From: Candidatus Tagabacteria bacterium CG09_land_8_20_14_0_10_41_14
GTDB taxonomy: Bacteria > Patescibacteriota > Minisyncoccia > JAHISW01 > Tagabacteraceae
Direction: 5' to 3'
DNA: 27,618 bases
NCBI GenBank assembly: GCA_002774055.1
Contig: PEZL01000032.1
Span: forward strand, 1 to 27,618
Shown here: piece after piece, positions 23,294 through 27,618 of the stretch
Position numbering within the stretch: position 1 is the first letter of the stretch
Layout of the letters: each line of letters begins with the position of its first letter
Program-made: the position numbers and the translations under genes
The notes under the pieces: model-generated
Database searches by the model: none
What the model saw: only the letters and a program-made list of their open reading frames with translations
What the model was told of the DNA's origin: nothing

Positions 23294-23941
23294 ATGTTTA
23301 TAATGAAATGGTTGCATAAAATATTGGCGTTGGTTTTGGTTAAGCCTTTCTTTAAGTTTTTTTTTAAGCTAAGAGTAAGCGGCGTAGAAAATCTCAAAGA
23401 TCTTTCCGGCCCTCTTTTAATCATTACAAACCATAAATTTTTTCTGGACTCTTTCGCTTTTGGCGCGGCCGTGCCGATTACCACAAATATTCATCCAATC
23501 AGATTTATGGGCGAGACGCATCATTTTAACAGCGTTGGTTTATCAATTTTAAAAAGTTTAGGAATAGTAAAATTTGTTTATTTAATTTTCGGGGTTTTTC
23601 CCGCGATAAGAGGAGAAGGACTGGAAAAAGCGCTGGCTATTCCAAAAAAAATTTTAAAAAATAAGGGGGTTGTTTTTTTGCACCCGGAAGGAAAAATCGT
23701 CCACGGAAAAGAAATAGGCCAATTCAAAAGAGGCGCGCCGGCCTTGGCATTAGCAACAAATGTAAAAATTTTACCGGCGGCGCTAAAAATAAAAATTGAA
23801 AGTAGGGGACGACGACCCAAATATTTTGTAAAATTTGGCCCAACATTCAAACTGCCGCAAAATCTAACCCCGGAACAAGGAGCCGAAAAAATGAGAAATA
23901 AAGTTGCTATGCTATATAGTAAGTTGTATAGTAAATTGTAA
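23294..23941 (+). CDS. plsC: 1-acyl-glycerol-3-phosphate acyltransferase family protein
   Basis: 215 residues. The acyltransferase motifs are ITNHKFFLDSFAFG (NHx4D: His47, Asp52) and VFLHPEGKIVHG (usual FPEG), with FPAIRGEG between them. The N-terminus (WLHKILALVLVKPFFKFFFK) is a membrane-associated helix. Such enzymes acylate lysophosphatidic acid at the membrane; in a lineage with few lipid genes, remodelling of host lipids is possible. ATG 23294 is used, and ATG 23303 is an alternative. The end holds a 10-residue near-duplication (LYSKLYSKL). Two SD-driven small genes follow at once. Confidence 0.85.
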   Translation: MFIMKWLHKILALVLVKPFFKFFFKLRVSGVENLKDLSGPLLIITNHKFFLDSFAFGAAVPITTNIHPIRFMGETHHFNSVGLSILKSLGIVKFVYLIFGVFPAIRGEGLEKALAIPKKILKNKGVVFLHPEGKIVHGKEIGQFKRGAPALALATNVKILPAALKIKIESRGRRPKYFVKFGPTFKLPQNLTPEQGAEKMRNKVAMLYSKLYSKL

Positions 23942-23965
23942 TATAAAAGAAAGGAGGTGAAAAAA

Positions 23966-24175
23966 ATGAAACCTTTTAGAGTAGCTTTGCGCTTGGTTAA
24001 GTGCCACGGTGAACAACTGGGTAAAGAGATTGAAGGGTTCAAAAAACGACAAATTTCGTTTCTTGAACTGAAGGAGTCTTTAATGAACTTTAAAGACTTG
24101 GTGGAAATGATAATTGAATTCATTGAACTCTTAGAGAAAGGAGATACTCTATGTCAGAATACCCACCGTGGATAG
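23966..24175 (+). CDS. Small helical protein, 69 residues, strong SD
   Basis: ATG 23966 is preceded by AAGGAGGTGA at ideal spacing, which rules out the GTG at 23957. The sequence MKPFRVALRLVKCHGEQLGK opens a short, charged, helical protein; a second half (LMNFKDLVEMIIEFIELLEK) reads as an amphipathic helix. Two cysteines, Cys13 and Cys62. Family unknown. It begins 24 nt after the plsC stop and overlaps the next small gene by 25 nt, so the two should be co-expressed. High translation is expected from the SD, which the surrounding large genes lack. Confidence 0.7.
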   Translation: MKPFRVALRLVKCHGEQLGKEIEGFKKRQISFLELKESLMNFKDLVEMIIEFIELLEKGDTLCQNTHRG

Positions 24176-24222
24176 CAAACCTCACAAAGGCACCCCGCTA
24201 CAGGGTGCCTAATTTTTTATGA
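24151..24222 (+). CDS. Very small peptide, 23 residues, strong SD, terminator inside the gene
   Basis: ATG 24151 follows GAAAGGAGAT at 7-nt spacing, inside the end of the previous gene. The peptide starts MSEYPPWIANLTKAPRYR and ends in VPNFL. Its 3' half is an intrinsic terminator hairpin (24188-24218), so most of the T tract is coding. It is rich in Pro, aromatic and basic residues. It may be a secreted or signalling peptide, a regulatory leader, or chance; the SD is the main support. Confidence 0.5.
   Translation: MSEYPPWIANLTKAPRYRVPNFL
24188..24218 (+). terminator. Intrinsic terminator of the plsC/small-gene unit
   Basis: AGGCACCC/GGGTGCCT, a perfect 8-bp stem with a 7-nt loop and AATTTTTT after it. 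The next 117 nt, up to 24335 between converging genes, hold only an isolated TATAAT (near 24271) without a gene. Confidence 0.9.
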
Positions 24223-24335
24223 ATAAAATATTTTTGGATACTAGGTCTTTTCTAAAAATGGGGTAAGGGGTATAATAAAAATCATCAATTTCGCGATAAA
24301 GAGAGGTTTTAAGAGAAAAAACTGATAGTTTAATT

Positions 24336-24863
24336 TTACTTCTTAGATTTTAAATCTAATTTTCTATTTTCGTATAGATTTAACAAATTTCTAAAATAGG
24401 CAAAACTATTTTTATCTTTCGACATTTTATTCCAATATTTTTCTTTTGAGACTCGGTCAATATCTTTTTTTGATTTTTTCCCCTCAAGTTTTTCCAAAAA
24501 TTCAGCTTGCAATTTCAGGGCAGGTTTCTCCAATTTATTTAAAGGTATTGTATATTTTCCGTTTTTAAATTGAGTAGCGTGAAAAGATTCGTGGACTATG
24601 AGCGAAGCCAGCCAATTAATATCATTTTTTAAAATAACCGATTTGTTGGCAAACCAAATTTTCTCCGGCATAAAAAATTCATTGGCATAACCATTCTTAT
24701 TGGTAATAAATATAGTATTGAGGCGAGAAAAAAGTCTATCATATTCCTTGATATCAGTTTTTTTAATTAAAGATAAAGCTTCTCTTATTTTTTTTAATAA
24801 GTTTTTTTGGGAAGCAATTATTTCTAAAGTTTTTATTTTTGTGTGTAGAAAATCTTTTTTCAT
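24336..24863 (-). CDS. Putative zinc metallopeptidase (HExxH)
   Basis: 175 residues from ATG 24863. The motif LIVHESFHATQFKNGKY gives His91-Glu92-His95, a zincin HExxH. Glu121 or Glu124 in LKLQAEFLEKLEG could be the third ligand. No signal peptide or membrane helix is seen, so it should be cytoplasmic. ATG 24863 is chosen over a TTG at 24884 because a TATAAT ends 6 nt before it, which makes the mRNA leaderless. It lies downstream of a proline-rich peptide gene (24929-25015) but after that gene's terminator. The pairing repeats that of the M16 peptidase with its peptide. Substrate unknown; the neighbouring peptide is a candidate. Confidence 0.65.
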   Translation of the reverse strand: MKKDFLHTKIKTLEIIASQKNLLKKIREALSLIKKTDIKEYDRLFSRLNTIFITNKNGYANEFFMPEKIWFANKSVILKNDINWLASLIVHESFHATQFKNGKYTIPLNKLEKPALKLQAEFLEKLEGKKSKKDIDRVSKEKYWNKMSKDKNSFAYFRNLLNLYENRKLDLKSKK

Positions 24864-24869
24864 GTTTTC

Positions 24870-24875
24870 ATTATA
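24870..24875 (-). promoter_or_regulatory. -10 box of the HExxH gene (leaderless)
   Basis: TATAAT on the minus strand with 6 nt (GAAAAC) before the ATG at 24863. Confidence 0.6.
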
Positions 24876-24885
24876 ACTAATCAAT

Positions 24886-24920
24886 TAAAAAAGAACGAGG
24901 GTCTCAACAGAAATCCTCGC
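24886..24920 (-). terminator. Terminator of the proline-rich peptide gene
   Basis: On the minus strand, GCGAGG...CCTCGT (24915-24920, 24895-24900) is followed by TCTTTTTT. The stem is short with a 14-nt loop, so strength is moderate. Confidence 0.55.
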
Positions 24921-24928
24921 TGGTTTAA

Positions 24929-25015
24929 TTATTTTGGTTTGGACGGCGGATTTGGTCGCGGCCGGTTTGGACCTTTAGGGCCAGGCGGATGCGGACTTCC
25001 CTTGTCTTTCCCCAT
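24929..25015 (-). CDS. Proline-rich small peptide, 28 residues (MGKDKGS family)
   Basis: ATG 25015 on the minus strand follows AAAGGAGGTGAG, one of the strongest SDs in the window. The peptide starts MGKDKGSPHPPGPKGP; the rest is Pro, Arg, Asn and Lys. Ten of 28 residues are proline, and it has no acidic residue other than Asp4. The first seven residues and about 95 nt upstream match a second gene at 26310-26426, so the two are duplicates with different tails. No cysteine, serine-rich core or double-glycine site typical of known RiPPs is seen. It ends at a terminator and is followed by the HExxH gene. Confidence 0.65.
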   Translation of the reverse strand: MGKDKGSPHPPGPKGPNRPRPNPPSKPK

Positions 25016-25111
25016 TTTTCTCACCTCCTTTATCTAGTTTTTAAAGACCGAAATGTTGTGTTATGTTAATCCTTACACAACTTAATCATCTTGTCAATCC
25101 TTTAAAATTTT
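25016..25111 (-). promoter_or_regulatory. Duplicated upstream region of the proline-rich peptide
   Basis: Reading on the minus strand: AAAATTTT, GATTGACAAGAT (TTGACA at 25092-25097), TTAAGTTG, AGGATTAAC, TTTAAAAACTAGA and the SD. The same blocks in the same order and spacing precede the second peptide. TTGACA is a likely -35; the -10 is not obvious. Confidence 0.7.
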
Positions 25112-25139
25112 AAACTTTAGAGATAAAGAAAAATATAAA

Positions 25140-26249
25140 TTACTTTATAACTAAAATAAATGGTTGTTCTGCAAGTAATTTCTTGCGTACACTCACGAAT
25201 TCTTTGTAGGTTATGGATTCTATTATTTTTATTTTTTCTTCCGGGGAAACAAATTTACCAGTACACATAAATTCTATACCAATTACTTCGGCAATTGATG
25301 AATCAGGATATTTGTAATAATTCAACTCAACCTGTTTTGCGTTTTTGAAAAGATTTTGTTCAACTTGACTTTCGGTCAACAATTTTTTTAATTTTTTTAT
25401 TTCTTCTAAGCATCTCTGGTGGGCTGTAGAAAAGATTTGCAAAAATAAGATATCCAGACCATTGTAATGGTCTAAAAAAGCGTTGCCGCTGTAGATTATA
25501 TGAAGTTTTTGCAGTAAATGTTTATAAATAAAAGATTCACTCATTCCACCCAAAATTCTTCTTAAAATATCCAAAATTATTCTTTCTTTCACGGTTGAAT
25601 TCGTAAATATCCACCCCGCATGAATAGCTTTTGAGGAAAAATTTTTATTTTTTGAAAAGGTTCCGGTTTTTTGTTTAATTTGTATAGGTGGCACTTCTTT
25701 AATGTTATTAGATAATAAATTTATTTTTTCTTTGGTGGAGTCATAAATAATTTCCGTCGTTTCGGGAAATTTACAAAAATTTTTATGAAATCTTTGTAAA
25801 TCGTCTAATTCAATTTTGTTAACCGACGAAATGGTTCCAACCACAGGATTTTCCAAAGGACTATTCTTAAATACTATTTTGTAAAACTCGTTCAGGCCTA
25901 TAATGTTTGGTAGTTGGTTCCGGAAACTAATTTCTTCCTTTATAATTCTTTTTTCTTGATTAAAACCGTTAAAATCAATTATGGGTTGGGTTATTTCTTT
26001 TTTAATAAGTTTTCTGGTTTTGTTAAGCAAACCATTGTCTAAAGATGTCAATTTACACCAAATACAATGAGTTAATGTTTCAACATTAATTTCAATTGAG
26101 TTTTCTTCCAAAAATTTTTCAAATCCCGACTTGAAAAATGAATAACTAAACACCACATGTTCCCAAAAATGAGAAATACCGTTCTTTTTTTTCGGTTCAT
26201 AAAACTGTCCTCCTTTTATAAAAAGATTGTACTGCAAATTTCTTTTCAT
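25140..26249 (-). CDS. M16-family zinc peptidase
   Basis: 369 residues. The inverted zinc motif HxxEH is in GISHFWEHVVFS (His27, Glu30, His31). The third ligand, Glu106, lies in EKRIIKEEI at the expected 75-residue distance. The second half has RRILGGMSESFIYKHLLQ and LHIIYSGNAF, the C-terminal M16 domain motif. It is shorter than the usual ~410 because about 15-20 residues are missing before the zinc site. Predicted cytoplasmic. M16 enzymes cleave short peptides and are seen in peptide-maturation clusters (PqqF, AlbF). It follows the glycine-rich peptide gene after a terminator. A TAATAT lies 6 nt before ATG 26249, so it too may be leaderless. Confidence 0.85.
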   Translation of the reverse strand: MKRNLQYNLFIKGGQFYEPKKKNGISHFWEHVVFSYSFFKSGFEKFLEENSIEINVETLTHCIWCKLTSLDNGLLNKTRKLIKKEITQPIIDFNGFNQEKRIIKEEISFRNQLPNIIGLNEFYKIVFKNSPLENPVVGTISSVNKIELDDLQRFHKNFCKFPETTEIIYDSTKEKINLLSNNIKEVPPIQIKQKTGTFSKNKNFSSKAIHAGWIFTNSTVKERIILDILRRILGGMSESFIYKHLLQKLHIIYSGNAFLDHYNGLDILFLQIFSTAHQRCLEEIKKLKKLLTESQVEQNLFKNAKQVELNYYKYPDSSIAEVIGIEFMCTGKFVSPEEKIKIIESITYKEFVSVRKKLLAEQPFILVIK

Positions 26250-26271
26250 GTTTTTATATTAAACCAAATAT

Positions 26272-26303
26272 TTTCAAAAAGAAAGGGGCTCTTTTGAGCC
26301 CCT
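26272..26303 (-). terminator. Terminator of the glycine-rich peptide gene
   Basis: On the minus strand AGGGGCTC-AAAA-GAGCCCCT is followed by TTCTTTTTG: a perfect 8-bp GC-rich stem plus T tract. It separates the peptide transcript from the M16 gene. Confidence 0.88.
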
Positions 26304-26309
26304 GAATAG

Positions 26310-26426
26310 TTATTTCCCGCGTGTGCCGGTTGTTCCTCCGGTGCCTCCGCGTCCGCCTCCGCGTTGTCCGCCAGAGCCAGCGTTGCCCTTACCTTGTCCA
26401 CCGGAACTACCTTTGTTTTTCCCCAT
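26310..26426 (-). CDS. Glycine-rich small peptide, 38 residues (MGKNKGS family)
   Basis: ATG 26426 on the minus strand follows GAAAGGAGGTGAAAAGAA, an optimal SD. It starts MGKNKGSSGGQGKGN; the remainder is Gly with Thr, Arg, Gln and Ser. Eighteen of 38 residues are glycine and there is no acidic or hydrophobic side chain beyond one Ala and Met1. The N-terminus and upstream DNA match the gene at 24929-25015. Such a chain cannot form a normal globular core; it could be a modified peptide, a surface or nucleic-acid binding peptide, or a substrate of the adjacent M16 peptidase. It is a separate transcript with its own terminator. Confidence 0.68.
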   Translation of the reverse strand: MGKNKGSSGGQGKGNAGSGGQRGGGRGGTGGTTGTRGK

Positions 26427-26521
26427 TTCTTTTCACCTCCTTTCTCTAGTTTTTAAAAATCAATCTCTTATCGTTAATCCTCGCGCAACTTAACTATCTT
26501 GTCAATCTCTTCAAAATTTTA
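26427..26521 (-). promoter_or_regulatory. Duplicated upstream region of the glycine-rich peptide
   Basis: Same blocks as 25016-25111: AAAATTTT, GATTGACAAGAT (TTGACA at 26500-26505), TTAAGTTG, AGGATTAAC, TTTAAAAACTAGA and SD. A GTTAA/TTAAC inverted repeat surrounds GTTGCGCGAGGA here. It faces a divergent promoter (26528-26556). Confidence 0.7.
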
Positions 26522-26527
26522 ATCTCA

Positions 26528-26556
26528 TTGCGGATTTTTGTTGTTTTTGCTATAAT
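26528..26556 (+). promoter_or_regulatory. Promoter of the 49-residue gene
   Basis: TTGCGG (26528-26533), a 17-nt spacer and an extended -10 TGC-TATAAT (26551-26556). It ends 7 nt before ATG 26564, giving a leaderless transcript. Confidence 0.72.
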
Positions 26557-26563
26557 TTGAAGA

Positions 26564-26713
26564 ATGCGAAGAATATCGCTAAAAATGTTATTATATTACA
26601 GGCAAAAACTTTTAGACACTATGCTGTTATATTCTCGCGCGCGCGTTCCTGCTGATATGGTTTATCGCCCTTCGGAACCGGAAAACAAAAAAGCGTTATT
26701 AGTTGTATTTTGA
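26564..26713 (+). CDS. Small basic protein, 49 residues, own promoter and terminator
   Basis: MRRISLKMLLYYRQKLLDTM opens an amphipathic, basic N-terminal helix; a short tail (PADMVYRPSEPENKKALLVV) follows. Unknown family. The case for a real gene is the strong promoter 7 nt upstream and the terminator 2 nt after the stop. It is divergent from the glycine-rich peptide and upstream of the LuxI/FeeM-like gene. Confidence 0.6.
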   Translation: MRRISLKMLLYYRQKLLDTMLLYSRARVPADMVYRPSEPENKKALLVVF

Positions 26714-26715
26714 AA

Positions 26716-26740
26716 CCGTCATTTTGTGACGGCTTTTTTA
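26716..26740 (+). terminator. Intrinsic terminator of the 49-residue gene
   Basis: CCGTCA-TTTTG-TGACGG followed by CTTTTTTA. Confidence 0.85.
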
Positions 26741-26794
26741 TTACAAAAAAATGGTTGAAACCTTAAGCGATGCAAAAATTATTACCGATAATTT

Positions 26795-27508
26795 ATGATA
26801 CAGCCGATTATAAAAACATTTAAATTAATCTTTGCCGTTTTTCAAGATTTAATCATAAATCTTAATGGTCTTCTTTTTAGGTTAACCGGTGGAGATAATA
26901 ATGTGATAATTTTCGAGGGTGACAACGTTGATAATGAACTTGAGAATGCTTATCAACTCAGGCGGAAAGTATTTGTCAAGGAACTAGGTTGGGTTTCGGA
27001 AGAAAAGGAAAAAGATATCTACGATACCCATGCAATTCATTTTGTTGCTCACAAGAAAGGAAGTGTCGCGGGATATGTCCGGCTTATTTCGTCCGGAAAT
27101 TCATTTATGCTGGAAAATGAATTCAAAGATCTTCTTACAAAATCAGACCTGGTTACTCTCCACGCAAGAAAAGATGAAGCAGCTGAAATCTCTAGATTAG
27201 TTCTTGAAAAAAAATTACGTAATAGGTACCTGAGTTTTTGGTTAAGAATACTTCTCTACAGAACTATATATCAGTGGTCTCTCAAACATGAAATCCGCTA
27301 TTGGTATATGGTTGTTTCATCTCGTTTCTTAAAACATTTACAAAAACTCTTTCCCTGCAGGTCTATTGGAATTTCAAAAGAATATAACAAAGGTCATGGA
27401 GTAACAGTCGCAGCTGTCCTCGATCTCCGAGAAGCAGAGAAAAAGATACAGCGAGAACATCCCAATCTTTATCGATGGTTCCGCAATAAAACTGCCAGAT
27501 CGAAATAG
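26795..27508 (+). CDS. LuxI/FeeM-like N-acyltransferase (GNAT fold)
   Basis: 237 residues. A hydrophobic N-terminal helix (about 1-30) may tie it to the membrane. Then AYQLRRKVFVKELGWV, DIYDTHAIHFVAHKKGSVAG, YVRLIS and AAEISRLVLEKKLRNRYL follow the pattern of autoinducer synthases and N-acyl amino acid synthases: R-x-x-V-F-x-x-E-x-G, D-x-x-D-x-x-A-x-H, R-L and E-x-S-R. Such enzymes join an acyl chain from acyl-ACP or acyl-CoA to an amino compound. Which acceptor is used cannot be read from sequence. It is downstream of the small basic gene and beside the peptide/peptidase units. A plain GNAT of other function is the alternative. Confidence 0.72.
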   Translation: MIQPIIKTFKLIFAVFQDLIINLNGLLFRLTGGDNNVIIFEGDNVDNELENAYQLRRKVFVKELGWVSEEKEKDIYDTHAIHFVAHKKGSVAGYVRLISSGNSFMLENEFKDLLTKSDLVTLHARKDEAAEISRLVLEKKLRNRYLSFWLRILLYRTIYQWSLKHEIRYWYMVVSSRFLKHLQKLFPCRSIGISKEYNKGHGVTVAAVLDLREAEKKIQREHPNLYRWFRNKTARSK

Positions 27509-27574
27509 TTGCTCGGGCTCAACAAAGAAGAATACCTGATTTTTATTTTTTATTCTATGATACAATTAATAAAT

Positions 27575-27618
27575 ATGGACATAGTATTTTATCTTCTTTT
27601 AATTACTGCCTTGCTCAA
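27575..27618 (+). CDS. Start of a possible membrane protein, cut by the window edge
   Basis: ATG 27575 opens MDIVFYLLLITALL, a probable membrane helix, and runs off the end. TACAAT lies 8 nt before the ATG, in keeping with the leaderless pattern. Too short to identify. Confidence 0.35.
   Translation, partial: MDIVFYLLLITALL

Noticed and set aside
24223..24335. Isolated TATAAT near 24271 as a promoter
   Set aside because: No gene or hairpin follows it on the plus strand before the converging gene, so it is probably chance in AT-rich DNA.
1..27618. Alternative genetic code (TGA as glycine)
   Set aside because: TGA is the true stop of rpiB and rpsK among others, and no conserved gene contains an internal in-frame TGA.

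Overview
The window looks like part of a small, AT-rich genome from the Candidate Phyla Radiation (Patescibacteria), most likely Parcubacteria-like. The evidence is a 590-residue AlaS lacking the C-terminal domain, the CPR-like RpsI tail, very tight gene packing, the PilM-like/Baseplate-J-like gene pair, and many short palindromic repeats lying inside genes and at their 5' ends. TGA is used as a normal stop (rpiB, rpsK), so the recoded CPR lineages (code 25) are excluded. The placement is inferred from gene content; no 16S gene is present.

Layout. 1-4071: the end of rpiB, gatB, and two overlapping unrecognised genes, the second resembling a divergent metallophosphoesterase. 4072-5804: a structured repeat element leading into pcm, then mltG. 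5812-6593: a REP-associated tyrosine transposase (RAYT) between two identical 36-nt repeats. 6599-11972: mnmA, alaS, and a PilM/FtsA-fold ATPase followed by a single-pass membrane protein. 11984-16247: the classic infA-rpmJ-rpsM-rpsK-rpsD-rpoA-rplQ-rplM-rpsI translation/transcription cluster, with a second copy of the structured element between rpoA and rplQ. 16250-17060: a scar region with a third REP palindrome, another palindrome, a decayed GHKL ATPase fragment and a DUF4325 (STAS-like) gene. 17077-19082: xseA with an N-terminal HRDC domain, xseB and a small membrane protein. 19093-23209: the grpE-dnaK-dnaJ chaperone operon and a CvpA-like membrane protein, then tRNA-Lys and plsC.

23950-27618 is the accessory part and the most unusual. 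It holds at least five very short genes. Four have strong Shine-Dalgarno sequences, which are not visible in front of the housekeeping genes. Two of these, on the minus strand, are paralogous units with nearly the same upstream region, the same SD and the same N-terminus (MGK-D/N-KGS), but one tail is glycine-rich and the other proline-rich. Each has its own terminator and is followed by a metallopeptidase gene (M16 HxxEH, or a HExxH protein). A LuxI/FeeM-like acyltransferase lies next to them. I read this as a candidate peptide production/processing system.

Two regulatory themes run through the window. Several protein genes look leaderless, with TATAAT 6-7 nt before the ATG. Two others (pcm, rplQ) have their start codon inside one arm of a long RNA stem. 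That arm competes with another arm, and base changes between the two copies preserve pairing.
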